This document shows positions 47,284 to 58,839 of a DNA stretch of 64,000 nucleotides, piece after piece. The stretch's first letter is position 1. The number at the start of each line of letters is the position of its first letter. The notes beneath the pieces were generated by a model. It saw nothing but the letters and a program-made list of their open reading frames with translations. It searched no databases and was not told the DNA's origin. The position numbers were made by a program, and so were the translations under genes. The DNA comes from Fremontodendron californicum (taxonomy: Eukaryota > Streptophyta > Magnoliopsida > Malvales > Malvaceae), in assembly GCA_030761205.1 (NCBI GenBank), contig JAULJL010000002.1:39458814-39522813 (forward strand), given 5' to 3'.

Positions 47284-49143
47284 TTGCCACCACCAATCCT
47301 AACAACCTCCTCACCGGGAAACCAGGGGACAATCCCCCCCATCACTAACTCCTCTACACCTCCGGTCACAGGCAGTTGTCATTCTCCTCTCCCCAGAAAC
47401 TTTCCCAACCTCCCGGGACCTGACATCAGCTACCAACCACCCTTTATGTCTAACTTCTGGCCCCAACAACCTTTCTACCACCAGCTTTACTACCAAAACT
47501 TACTCACAACCCCTTCTCCAGTGTTCTCAACCCTCATAATTCCGCTGCGAGATGTACTACCAACCACTCAGCAAACCACCCACGCAGCCCTCTCCAGCCT
47601 CCTGGAGGCTCAGTTTAACGTTGTGGGGCAAACAAGCATTTCCCTCGCCCCCGGGACAGACCCCCCACCAGCTGGTAGGGAAAACCCGTCAGCCACGTTA
47701 TCATCGAATCCCGCCACCGGACCCCCACCGGCACCCAACCCCATCATCCAAACACCCAACACCACCTTCCACCCGCCATGCTATCCTATGTCGACCCCGC
47801 ATGCCAAATGCTCATGAGCCACATACAAACCCTTCAGGCACAGTTGACTGAGCAGCAGTGAACCGCCCGACAGCCTAACCAAAAACCTGGCCCAAACCAA
47901 CGGGGCAACCATAACAACCACGAAGAGAACAGTGCCACCTCATCTTATCGAGGCAGCCACCGAACATCCACCAGCATAGCCCTCCAATAGACCAGGGGGC
48001 AACGTCTTGAGGAGAGACCCCAGAACTCAGAAAACTTACCCGTTAATAAAGTAACCGTTGTTTCCACCATGGAGGCTCAAATGATGGCCCTAAGAAAAGA
48101 AGTCCACAGTATGATGAAAGACAAAAATGAGGAAACAGAATGGATGACGGATGACAACAGCCCTCTAACCCCGAAAATTCGGCAAGAACCGGTGCCCAAG
48201 ACCACCAAGCTCCCCAAAGAAACCTATGATGGCACCAGGGACCCTACGGATCACCTCATTCAGTATAAAAATTACATGGATTTGATCGGGGCTACTGATG
48301 CCCAAAAGTGCAGAGTTTTTCTCATGACACTTAGGGTGCACGCCAGAACATGGTACCACTCACTGCCAGCTGGGTCAATTGACAGCTTCCAAAAGCTCGA
48401 CAGAACTTTCATCGCCCATTTCCTCGCCAACAAGACGACTTTCAAAACACCTGCCAGCCTCCTTGCAGTGAGGCAAAAGGAGAGCTAGACCATCAGAGAA
48501 TATATCCGCAGGTTCAAGTCCGCCACTATGGAAATCAAGGACCTGCACGATGACTGGGCCATCCAAGCGTTCATCTGTGGAATCTGCCACGAACACCTAC
48601 TGTACTCCCTAACAGACGAGAAGCCTGAAAAACTACATTATGTATGAGAAAGCCCAGAGGTACGCCGAAACAGAAGAGATTAAATTGGCCGAGGGGCCCG
48701 AAGAAAAAACCAACTATCGACGGGACCAAGGTCGTCCACCAAAAACCAAGCAAGGATATGAAGACAACAGAAGACAGTTGGGTCTTGACTCACACCGCCA
48801 TAGATCCAGGTCACCCGAAAGAACAATCCGAAAGAGTAACACAGACAGAGGCATCCAAGGCCGAGGACAGAGAGGGGAAAGAGCCTCGTACTCTAAATTC
48901 GACGAGTACACCCCTCTCAACACCTCGAAGGCGTACATCTTGAATGTTGTGGCCCACGAGGGCATCTTGGGAACGCCCTACCCAGTGAAAGATTACCCCT
49001 TGCGCCTTAACTCCAAAGAAATGTGCAACTATCACAACGACGTGGGGCACAGCATGGAAGACTGCAGGTCTCTGAAGGACGCAATCGAGATCGCCATTAG
49101 AAAAGGGCAGATTAAACAGTTTGTGAGAAAGACAGAGGCTTAA
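47284..49143 (+). pseudogene. Gypsy-2 gag (broken)
   Basis: A Pro-rich N-terminal part (47284-47817) is out of frame with the core. The core (48069-48640) shows LPKETYDGTRDPTDHLIQYK, AQKCRVFLMTLRVHARTWYH and SLPAGSIDSFQKLDRTFIAH, the usual gag fold of the Tat group. It has a TAG at about 48486, then reads on as IREYIRRFKSATMEIKDL. The last part (48640-49143) is Arg- and Ser-rich with a zinc knuckle CNYHNDVGHSMEDCRSL. Frameshifts near 47820 and 48640 disable it. Confidence 0.87.
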
Positions 49144-49211
49144 CAGGGACAATCATTGGCGAATAATCAGAGAAATTCGGGCATGACAGAATTGAAGAAA
49201 CCAGTACAGGG

Positions 49212-49778
49212 GTGATAAATATGATAGTGGGGGGCACAGAAGAATGGACAGCCAGTAACTCCAAAAGAAAAGCTCACTTAAGAAGCATAATAGCAATCGA
49301 TGCAACTCCCAAGCGAGTCAAACAAAATGAATACTGGATAATAGACTTCACCAATAACGATGTCGACATCCTGGAAGAAAATGGTAATGATCCAATTGTC
49401 GTAGCGGCCATAATCGAAAACTTCAGAATAAAAAGGGTATTTGTTGACAGTGGCAGTGCAGTGAAAGTTATTCAGTGGGAGGCCTTCAAGACGATGGACA
49501 TCCCTTAAAAAGAGTTGAAACCAGCAAGCCTGATTTTCGGCTTTGAGAACCAGCCAATTACAGTCAAAGGGTCCATTACCCTACCGATAACAATGGGAGA
49601 CGGTGACCACACCATCACCGTCATCTCAAAAATCCTAGTGGTCGGCCAGTCTTCGGCCTACAATGTAATCTTTGGAAGGCCTGTGATGAGAAAGGCAAGA
49701 ATGGTGGCCGCCGTTTACTGTCTGACTGTGAAATTCCCAACACCAATGGGGATCGACTACATGAAGACAGACCAGTAA
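49212..49778 (+). pseudogene. Gypsy-2 aspartic protease
   Basis: RVFVDSGSAVKVIQWEAF contains an intact DSG active-site triplet. AYNVIFGRPVMRKARMVAA is the conserved C-terminal strand. A TAA at about 49506 interrupts the frame between them. Confidence 0.85.
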
Positions 49779-49796
49779 ATAGCTCGGCGGTGCCAC

Positions 49797-51495
49797 GTGT
49801 TGTCCATACAAATCGCGAACAAACACAAAAATATTGAGTACGATGATGGCATGGCAGAGGCAGGTGGGCAAGATGAAGAAACAGGGGGACAACAAATGGA
49901 GACCCAGGTTAACTTGATTGACAAAACAATGCTCACCCTGGAAAGCTTGGATAACAGGACAGAAACAAGTCAGTACAAGGCGGAGCCTGCAGAGCAAACA
50001 AAGGCAGTCCTTTTGGACCCAAAAAACCCATCTAAAATAACCAAGGTCGGGTCTTGTCTAGGAAGTGAGGAAAGGCGACAACTAGTGTTCATACTGCAAC
50101 AAAATACCGAAGTCTTTGCATGGTCGGTGGTTGACATGCCGGGAATAGACCCCAGTATTATCACCATCTCCCTCAATATTAACCCTGCAGCAAGACCAGT
50201 TAGACAAAAGAAGCGCCAGTTCGCCCCATAAAGAATCAAGGCAGTTAGAGAAGAAGTTTAGAAACTACTCGCCGCTGACTTCATCAAGGAATTGGTCCTA
50301 CCCTGACTGGCTCGCCAACGTAGTAATGGTGAAAAAGGCCAGTGGGAAATGACGAATGTGTGTTGACTTCACAGATCTGAATAAGGTTTGCCCTAAAGAC
50401 AGCTTCCTCCTACCAGCCATAGATTGATTGGTCGACTCCTCGGTAGCTCACAAATACCTAAGTTTCATGGATACTTTCTCCGGCTACAACCAGATCAAAA
50501 TGAATCCTGCAGACCAAGATAAAAAGTTCTTTGTAACAGAGGAAGGTCTATTCTGCTACCAAGTCATACCCTTCAGGCTAAAGAACGCAGGAACCACCTA
50601 TCAAAGGTTGGTAAAAAGACTTTTCAAAGACCAAATTGGGCGAAGTATGGAAGTATACGTGGATGACATGCTGGTCAAAAGTCCTTCACTAGACCAACAC
50701 GTCAGGGATCTGGATGAAGCTTTCAATATCATCAAGAAATACAACATGAGGTTGAATCCGAAAAAATGCGCATTCGCAGTTGGAGCAGGGAAGTTCCTTG
50801 GCTTTATGGTCTCCGATAGAGGAGTAGAAGCAAATCCGAAAAAAATCTGGGCAATCTTAGGCATGTGCCCACCAAGAAACACTAAAGAAATACAAAGACT
50901 TACTGGCAGAGTGGTCACCCTCAATAGGTTCGTCTTCAAGCTCGCTGACAAGTGCTTACCTTTCTTCAAAGTGCTCAGGGGAGCCTCCAGGTATCAATGG
51001 ACAGGGTTGCCAAAAGGCTTTTGAGGAACTAAAGAAATACTTGTGCTCGTCGCCCCTACTCACAGCCCGTTACTAGGAGACCAGCTATATATCTACCTAG
51101 CAGCTTCAGACGAAACCATAGCAGCTGTACTCCTTAAAGAGGAAGAAGGCCATCAAACACCAGTTTATTATGTTAGTCGAGCCCTGCATAATAGAGAAAT
51201 TAATTACACTCGGTTGGAAAAAACCATCTACGCCCTGATAGTAACCGCCAGACGTCTGATGCAGTATTTCCAGGCTCATCCCATCACAGTGCTAACGGAT
51301 CAACCACTAAGGGAGGTTTTGCAAAAAGTAGACACGGCGGGCAGAATGGCCAAGTGGAGTGTTGAACTCAGTGAGTTTGGTTTGGAGTATAAGCCAAGGA
51401 AGGCCATCAAGGCCCGGGCTTTGGCGGATTTCATAGCTAAGTGCTCTTTTGACAATGCTATCAAGGCACCAATCCACTACCCCGAAGATCCATAA
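49797..51495 (+). pseudogene. Gypsy-2 reverse transcriptase and RNase H (broken)
   Basis: The pre-RT linker (49797-50231) ends NPAARPVRQKKRQFAP. The RT core (50428-51024) shows FMDTFSGYNQIKMNP, KNAGTTYQRLVKRLF and the catalytic VYVDDMLVKS, then LNPKKCAFAVGAGKFLGFMV. RNase H (51043-51495) shows AASDETIAAVLLKEEEGHQT and YYVSRALHNREINYT. Stops near 50230, 50268, 50305 and 51022 break it. Confidence 0.9.
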
Positions 51496-51540
51496 CCAAA
51501 CTCCGACGAGGCAACACAACCACTACCCCCATAACCAACC

Positions 51541-52205
51541 TTGATACAACAACCCCAGAGGTGGGAAGCCGCCCCAATCGGCATGTGGACCTTGTACGTG
51601 GATGGATCCTCAGGAAAAAAAGGATCGGGGGTTGAAATCCTACTAACTGATCCTCATGGATGTGAATGGCAGTACGATTTGTCCTTCGATTTCCCTTCCT
51701 CGAACAATACAGCGGAATATGAAGCTCTCCTGGCGGGGTTCGAGCTGGCCCTCAAGCTTGGGGTCGTAAAGTTATCTGTGTCTACTGATTCCCAACTAAT
51801 GGTAAAACAAGTAAATGGAGAGTATGAAGTAAGGGAGCCTGCCTGATAAAGTATCACAAAAAGATGATGGACCTAAAACGGCGTTTCAGCCAGCTGATAA
51901 TCCAGCAGATCGCCAAAGAGGAAAATGTCAGAGCAGACTCTTTGTCCAAGCTCACCTCCAGCATCGAAATAAGACAAAGAGGAAAGATCCTTCTCGAACA
52001 CCGTCCTCTGCCAAGCCATCAAGAAGGCGAAGAGATCTTAACAATAACTAATGAACAGAGTTGGTCAACAAGCATCACAGACTTTCTCACAAACGGGACC
52101 CTGCCCGTAGATCCCAAAGAACAACTCAGGCTAAGAAGAAGAGCTGCTAGATACACCATAATAGGAGAAACCCTTTACAGGAAGTCATTCAACGAACCCT
52201 TGTAG
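51541..52205 (+). pseudogene. Gypsy-2 archaeal-type RNase H (aRNH)
   Basis: WTLYVDGSSGKKGSGVEILL, then NNTAEYEALLAGFELALKLG and STDSQLMVKQVNGEYEV carry the catalytic acidic residues. A one-base shift near 51848 is followed by IAKEENVRADSLSKL in another frame. Its presence confirms the Tat clade. Confidence 0.88.
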
Positions 52206-53296
52206 AGATGTCTAGAGCCCGTAGAAGCTGAATACGTCCTCCGAGAGATCCACGAAGAGGTATGTGGAAATCACATGGGTGGCAGGTCTTTGGCACAGAA
52301 AGCACTTAGACAGGGTTTTTACTGGTCAACAATGAAGAAGGATGCCACAGAAATGGTAAAAAAGTGCGACAAGTGCCAAAAGTTCACCACCGTTCCAAGG
52401 CAACCAACAGAATTGCTGAATAAATTGTCAAGCCCATGGTCTTTCGCAATGTGGGGGATTGACATCCTCGAACCTTTCTCGATCGCAATAGGGCAAAAGA
52501 AGTTTGTGGTTATATCCTGCGAATACTTTACCAAATGGGTAGAAGCACAGGCTGTGGCGACCGTCACTGAAAAGGTAATCGAGAATTTTGTCTGGAAATC
52601 CATAGTATGCAAATACGGGGTCCCCAACACCATTGTGGCGGATAATGGTGCACATTTCCAGTTAGGCAAGTTGAATTTTTTTTGTGAAAACTTCAAAATC
52701 TTGGTTACACATAGCTCGGTCAAGCACCCCCAAACAAATAGACAGGTGGAGGCGATGAATAAGAAAATCCTCCAAGGCTTGAAAAATAATCTCGACGATG
52801 CCAAGGAGGCATGGCTAGAAGAAATGTCAGGAATACTCTAGGCCATCAGTACCACGTCTCACTCCGGCACGGGCGAGACCCCTTTCAACTTGATGTATGG
52901 AATAAAGGCTGTAATACCAGTCGAGATTGGCATGAATTCCTGGAGAACAGCCCACTACGACCTCGACATCAACGAAGAAGTACTTAGAAGAAATCTGGAC
53001 TTGTTGGAAGAAACCAGAGACTGGGCACAAGTCAGACAGGCAGCCAGATCACATCAGGTCACACAGTACTACAACTCGAAGGTCAAAAGCAGACAATTCC
53101 AAATGGGCGACTTTGTCCTCAGAAGTCTCGAAGCCAGCAGGTCCAAGGGCGAATAGGGGAAGATGGCCTCGAACTGGGAAGGCCCTTACAGAGTAACAAA
53201 GAAGATTGGCTTTAGAGCCTATGCTCTTGAACGAATGGACAGAAGCACTGTACCAAGGACGTGAAATGCAATCTACTTGAAGAAATATTTCCTGTA
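52206..53296 (+). pseudogene. Gypsy-2 integrase (broken)
   Basis: A single HHCC finger (CGNHMGGRSLAQKALRQGFY then CDKCQKF), then WGIDILEPF, IVADNGAHFQLG and QVEAMNKKILQG give the D, D, E positions. A TAG near 52839 splits the core, after which GETPFNLMYGIKAVIPVEIG continues. The C-terminal module reads NWEGPYRVTKKIG. A further stop lies near 53154. Confidence 0.9.
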
Positions 53297-53384
53297 ATTT
53301 CACATACAAGTTGTATTTTCTTTCATAAGAATAATAAGACAACTTGCCTTTTGCAGGAAAAATAACAAAAAGCCAACACTTCGG

Positions 53385-54290
53385 CCAATGGCCTCTAACT
53401 GGTCTATCTACAATCGCGTCCACCATGTGCGCTCGCAATAAAAACCCATGCTGCAAGCCCAATGGCCTCTAACTGGCCTATCCACCATCAGGTTCACCAT
53501 GTGCGCTCGCAATAAGACGTCATGCTACATGGCCAATGGCCTTTAACTGGCCCATCCACCATCGTGTCCACCATGTACGCTCGCAATAAGCCGCCATGAT
53601 GGACGCCCAATGGCCTCTAACTGGCCTATCCACCATCGCATCCACCATGTGCGCTCCCAATAAGACATCATGCCACACGCCCAATGGCCTTTAACTGGCC
53701 CATCCACTATCGTGTTCACCATGTGCGCTCGCAATAAGATGCCATGTTGCACGCCCAATGGCCTCTAATTGGCCCATCCACCATCGCGTCCACCATGTGC
53801 ACTCGCAATAAAATGCCATGCTGGACGCCCAATGGCCTCTAACTGGCCCATCCACCATCGCGTCCACCATTTCGCTCGCAATAAGATGCCATGCTGCACG
53901 CCCAATGGCCTCTAACTGGCTCATCCACCATCGTGTCCACCATGCGCGCTCGCAATAAGACGCCATGTTGTACGCCCAATGGCCTCTAACTGGCCCATCC
54001 ACTATTGCGTCCATCATGTGCGCTCCTAATAAGACGTCATGTTGTATGCCCAATAGCCTTTAACAGGCCCATCTATCCTCGCGTCCACCATGCGCGCTCG
54101 CAATAAGACGCCATGCTGCACGCTCAATGGCCTCTAACGGGCCCATCAACAGCCACGTCCACCATGTGCGCTTGCAATAAGATGCCATGCTGCAGGCCCA
54201 ATGGCCTCTAGCGGGCCCATACACAGTCGCGTCCACCATGTGCGCTTGCAATAAGACGCCATGCTGCACGTCCAAGGCCTCTAATTGGCT
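53385..54290 (+). repeat. 74-bp tandem repeat array in Gypsy-2 3' region
   Basis: Units start with CCAATGGCC at 53385, 53459, 53533, 53607, 53681, 53755, 53829, 53902, 53976, 54050, 54124 and 54198, with a partial unit at 54272. Spacing is 74 bp, once 73. Each contains GGCCCATCCACCATCGCGTC and GCGCTCGCAATAAGACGCCA or close variants. Long minus-strand open frames across it arise from the repeat and are not genes. Confidence 0.95.
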
Positions 54291-54579
54291 CTTACATCCA
54301 CTAATCCACGAACAATATGGACGCAGCACGACCTCTTGTCTCCATCCAATCCTCGCTCTCACACAAAAAATCAGCCAAGGAAACAACATGCAATAAGCCC
54401 AATAGGCTACCAACATACCAGAAATATTCACTAAGGCAAATTCCAAGACAAAAAAAAAAAGGCAAACCAAGCAATATGCACAAAAGAGGCAAATGAACGA
54501 AAACCAAACAAAAGAGGCAAATGAACGAAAACCAAGCAAATTCCACCTTGGCCAAACAGGACTACTCGGCGGAGGCCGT
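54291..54579. other. Spacer after the tandem array
   Basis: No domain is seen. A short direct repeat AGAGGCAAATGAACGAAAACC occurs twice near 54485 and 54509. Confidence 0.5.
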
Positions 54580-56984
54580 CTAATCCTCAACCACCTTAGT
54601 TGAAGTCTTCTCAGCCTTCAAAAGGACCTCCAGCTCTTTTGCGCGAGAAGCCTTGAGCTGGAGAATAGCCTCCACATCACGAAGTTGGGCCTCCGCTTCC
54701 CCAACCCGGTTATACATGGCCACGGTCGAGGCTAATTCTGAAAGAAAACAACAAATCATTTTAGAAGGGTCAACCAACACCAATCACTAAGAAACCTGGA
54801 AAAATAGAGCTCACCTCCACCATGTTTGAAATGACCCTGCGCTGAACAACGCGCATGCCGTAGTTCTCAATAATCTTCACCTCTTGAAAGGGGAGATGGC
54901 TGCGAGCCCAGTTGACACATGAGTCAGCATCGCCAAGCAAAGACCCAACGGGCATACAACTTTGATACTCGAAATACGAATGAGACTCGCGGCGTGCGTC
55001 TCGGAGGCCACCAACTTGAGGTGAATGTGAAGTACGCACAGAGTGCCCTACAGTGTCCTCGCGGATGGACGAAGAACCATTCCTTACCGGTGAAGCTGGT
55101 ATGAGTGGCAAGGTCTTACCACCCCTAGGGGGATCCGAGGTTCTCTTGGTTCGAGAAGCCACTTCAGTCGAAGCGACCTCTTGCCCCGTCCCAACCAACG
55201 ACTGTTGGGAGCCTTGACCCACCCTCTCTGTGACCACACCAAGGCCAGCCTGCTTTGCAGGCAAGGAAGGGACAGACTTTTTTTCTGTGGCTCCTCGATG
55301 ACCTTCAGCTTCTTAGAAGCAGATTCGATGGGCAGACTATCCCGCTTATGCTTCTTGGCAGGAGAATTCTGGGTAGATGGTGCAACAGACTCTGTGCTCT
55401 GGCTAGAGGCTTTATTCTTATTCGCCTCTTGGCGAATCCTTTCGGCAATTGCATCACTCAACATACCTGAACAGAAGAAAACAATCAAAATGAGAACTCA
55501 TCAAAGCCCAAACCACTAGGGCACGCAAAATATACCAGCTCGCCAAAGGTCTAAAAACAATTTCGTCGTAGTAGAACTTCCACGCCAAACACCATCTTCA
55601 TCAACAGAGCTATCAGAACTATCAGAGCTCGTGAGTCCCCCACGCCGAACTCCATCCTCTCATCACTGTCATCATCTACAACAATAACTTCAATTGGCTT
55701 TGTCTAGTCCTTACACCATCACCACCTTCGTTCTCAGGCAAACTGGGGGAGGGTGGCAGTTCTATCACAGCGGGGTTTGAAGTGAGGGGGTAGGTTTAGG
55801 AACCCAAGGCACCAAAGCAAGCGTATGGCTGGATGTTCCAGGGCCATTACCTTCGTCGACGCCAACCGCTTCTTCAGAAACCACCTCGTCAGGAGTGGTA
55901 GCACTTGCTTTTCCCGAGAGAGCAACCCTATAGCAAGGAGAGGTGTCTGCCTTCCTACGCATTTTCTTCTTCTTAGGCTCAATAAGGCCCATCAAAACTT
56001 CGACATAATAATCAATACCACCCACGGGCCATTCTCTACCTTTGGAAGAAGGGACTAAACCAGTAAACTTGGCGGCCACCCTATTCGGACTAATATTCTC
56101 CAAATAGTGCTTATAAATTAGACAGTCTGTCACGGTATCTTTCCAATTGATCCTGTTCGACATATAGTGGTCGAACTGACTTTTCTCCAGGTCGTCCATT
56201 AGAAACGCCATCTTTTACGGATCCTTCGGGGGTTCACACTACTTTACGGGAAAGCCCCAATTATCCTTCGATTTCAACTTCACAGCAAAAAACTGCGACC
56301 TCCTAATATGATTATTGCAAGGAGCCTTCTCCACAACCACTCGATGTTGAGGACTAAGATAGCAGAACTTGTCCTCCCTCATTTTCAATTGATATAGATT
56401 ACGAAAAGTGGCAAACAGAGGCTCCACATTCCTCTTCTTACAATCTAAGAAGTACACCACCATAACAGGCCAAGAGGAACTAATCAGCTAAGAAGTAGCA
56501 ATACCAAACCCCTCGAGGCAAGTGGCGAAGAAAGGGTGTAGCGGCAGGTGGAACCCCCTTGAACATATGCTCGAAGAAGATCACGTATTTCCCACCTCGC
56601 CTAAACTGACTAGGACGCCGTCCCACTTCGGGCACATAAAAGTCATAGCAGTAATTGGGGATGAAGATACCACAGGTCAACATCAGGGCGCCAACCTGCT
56701 CGTCAGTCATAATGCAGTAAATATTATCACAAAACTGGACGCCAACAACCTCTTCAACTCCCCACTTTCCTCACTCTCCCCAGAAGACGTTTGGTCTACC
56801 TTTGAGGAACCACCATCAACAACTCCACCACTGGTCCCAGCCTAGAACCAGCAGCCACCCTAGCCCCCTCCTCTATTTCACGATCCAAGTCAGCACACAC
56901 CTTGTCAATGCTCCAACCACCGGCATAGGACAAACCCTCAATCCTCTCCAATGCATCAGAACCGCCGCTATCACTCAAAACCAT
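54580..56984 (-). pseudogene. Antisense accessory gene of Gypsy-2 (gypsy-type transposase-28-like, broken)
   Basis: On the minus strand the likely start is ATG at 56984 (MVLSDSGGSDALERIEGLSY). Sense then continues in shifting frames: MTDEQVGALMLTCGIFIPNY and FFEHMFKGVPPAATPFLRHL (56480-56710), NLYQLKMREDKFCYLSP (56239-56463), RVAAKFTGLVPSSKGREWPV (55765-56211), a Ser/Lys-rich nuclear-type PAKKHKRDSLPIESASKKLK (55084-55488), and a coiled coil AQLRDVEAILQLKASRAKEL at the end (54580-54783). The order resembles the plant 'putative gypsy type transposon' family (PF04195). Function is unknown. Repeated frameshifts make it a pseudogene. It may contain introns that I cannot place. Confidence 0.6.
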
Positions 56985-57203
56985 CCCAGCATCCACCACA
57001 AATAGCAAAAAATAAAACAAAAAAAAGCTCTGAAAGTACCTCTCCAGACACGAAACAAACTCCTCGAACCGACGAACGAGCAAAATAGAGCAATCCACCA
57101 CCAGAATGGAGAACAATGAAAGCAGATCGGACCTTCGATAGCAAAACGGGTAGCACTTCGACAGCAAAACGATAACCAACAGAGGAAACAGACTCAGGCA
57201 CCC

Positions 57204-57212
57204 TTATTTATA
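57204..57212 (-). promoter_or_regulatory. TATA box of the antisense gene in Gypsy-2
   Basis: GGCTATAAATAAGGGTGCC reads on the minus strand about 220 bp before the antisense ATG at 56984. It lies inside the element and outside the LTR, so it is separate from the LTR promoter. Confidence 0.6.
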
Positions 57213-57579
57213 GCCAAAGAGGGACCTCGATAACCCCTAAATGCACCACAAAACGCTCGACATATGTCTATTCTCGAACAGCCCGCTCAGCTTTTAAGGC
57301 TGTCATTAAGAGGCAGGCACGTCAAATGTCACTTCATACCAACCAAAGGACAGCAGCAAACGTAGAGCATCTCCTCGCCCAACTCATCTCCTCGACCAAC
57401 TCCACCCCCACTCCAAGAAAACAAGGTCACCACACCCAACTTAGCCAAAAAATCCCAAAATTTTTTGCTGAAACCTGCCACTCCTCGACATCACAAAACA
57501 ACCCATGCAGCACAAAAAACCTCCTATCCGCAGGCTCGCCATCGGTCACTTTATAACCTCCACCTCGCCTGGAGGGCAA
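57213..57579. other. Gypsy-2 sequence between antisense promoter and 3' LTR
   Basis: No ORF of note. It would contain upstream promoter sequence of the antisense gene and ends with the polypurine tract TGGAGGGCAA (57570-57579). Confidence 0.6.
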
Positions 57580-58152
57580 TGGTTGAACCCACTCGGCCTA
57601 CCAAGAACAGGCCCAGTCTGACAAGCACAAGGCCCAGATGAACAGCCTGACCAGACAAGCCCAACAACCATCAGGAGCAGAGGCAAATGACACGTGGCCA
57701 TCCCCCTTCTTCCCAAAGGTTACATCCCTAGTCACCTCGGCGCCCACCTAGGGCAGTGCGAAAAATTAAATGCTACAGTCTGCAGACGACGGATATTAAA
57801 TGCAGTCGTCTCCTCGACAAGGCCCCCCAAGGCTGCTTGCACCAAACGACCTACCAGAGTCGGGCACGTGGAACCAGTTGGGCAAGCACCAGCTCGCCCA
57901 ACCTCCCCTATAATGGCCCCCTCAAGGCTATTCAAAGGCTAAGCTCTATCTGTCTCTCCCTCTCTCGTAAGACTATCTACTCCTTCTATCTTTAACATTT
58001 CTTTACCTTCTCCTCCAAACACTGACTTAACCATCAGAGCGCGTCCCGAAGCTCAACCTCCGGTGCCCTCTGACCTATTCTTTCTCCTTCTCAGGACGTC
58101 AGACCACTGGGGATTTCAGGAACACCATCACGACATAAAAAAAACATCAACA
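57580..58152 (+). repeat. Gypsy-2 3' LTR
   Basis: Starts TGGTTGAACCC and ends ATCAACA. Compared with the 5' LTR, one A is missing from the TATA box (TATAATGG at 57909-57916). A few percent substitutions and small indels separate the two LTRs. Confidence 0.92.
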
Positions 58153-58157
58153 CGATC

Positions 58158-58835
58158 CACGATTGGGATCGTGCGATCTAATTCTAAAATCGTAAGGGGA
58201 TTAGCTATTTCTAGTAACACTGGTTTTGAATATGGCAGATCTGATATTTGCAAATTTTGAAATATTCGAATTTAAATCTGACTAATTTACATGATATTTG
58301 AATCCGTTTATTATCTGCTTATTATCCAAATCCAAATCGAAATTCGATAGCAATATTCGTCAGATATTTTAATCCGTTAAATTTAAATTCTTGATAAAGG
58401 ATTTGCATGCTAAGGTTTGAATCTTTAAACAACCATAAAAAATTTTCTATTTTACAAATATGTAAGAGGATATTGGATTCGAATATCCGATAATATTCGC
58501 ATAAGTAAAATAGATTCGGATATACGATATTATCCGAACCAAAACCAAAGCCGATCCATATATCAATTATCCAAGGGTTCCTATACAAATTTGTTCTGAA
58601 TCCGTCGCGGATAGTAAATATGATATCCGAATTCGAAAATTATCCGAATATGCAATATTCAATCGACAAAAATAAGATCGGATAGTAACAGATATCCAAT
58701 TTTTTACTATCCATTGCCATCTTTAATTTTAAAAGAAAAATAACATATTTATTGATAAAATGTTAATTTCTTAATTATAATGATCATGATTTAATTTTCG
58801 ACAAATTCAATATATATAAAGCAAATGTTTCATGT
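58158..58835. other. AT-rich intergenic DNA with TATCCGAATATT-like repeats
   Basis: The sequence has many ATCCG, GATAT and ATTCG words on both strands, as in an old MITE. Its right end CTATCCATTGCCATCTTTA (about 58707-58725) reverse-complements to a TAAAGATGGCAATGGATAG terminus. A left end was not found with confidence. Confidence 0.45.
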
Positions 58836-58839
58836 CTGG

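Larger units (their letters stand above)
46683..58152 (+). mobile_element. Gypsy-2: Tat-type Ty3/gypsy retrotransposon, plus strand
   Basis: LTRs of 565 and 573 bp (46683-47247 and 57580-58152) flank gag, protease, RT-RNase H, aRNH and integrase in Tat order. The target copies are CGATA (46678-46682) and CGATC (58153-58157), four of five bases alike. The primer-binding site (47250-47267, GGCATCGTCTGTAAGAA) resembles the GGCGCCGTCTGTGGGAA type of other Tat elements. The purine tract TGGAGGGCAA precedes the 3' LTR. Downstream of integrase are a 74-bp tandem array and an antisense accessory gene. Many stops and frameshifts make it defective. Confidence 0.93.

Noticed and set aside
47187..47496. 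Minus-strand frames over the start of Gypsy-2 gag
   Set aside because: They are shadows of the Pro-rich plus-strand gag frame, with no independent promoter or domain.
48510..48530. tRNA-like B-box sequence GGTTCAAGTCC
   Set aside because: It lies inside the gag coding sequence of Gypsy-2 (RFKSA), and no cloverleaf partner is visible.
53543..54590. Long minus-strand open frames rich in Trp, Met and His
   Set aside because: They run across the 74-bp tandem array and repeat the same peptide; the period is not a multiple of three and no family is matched.
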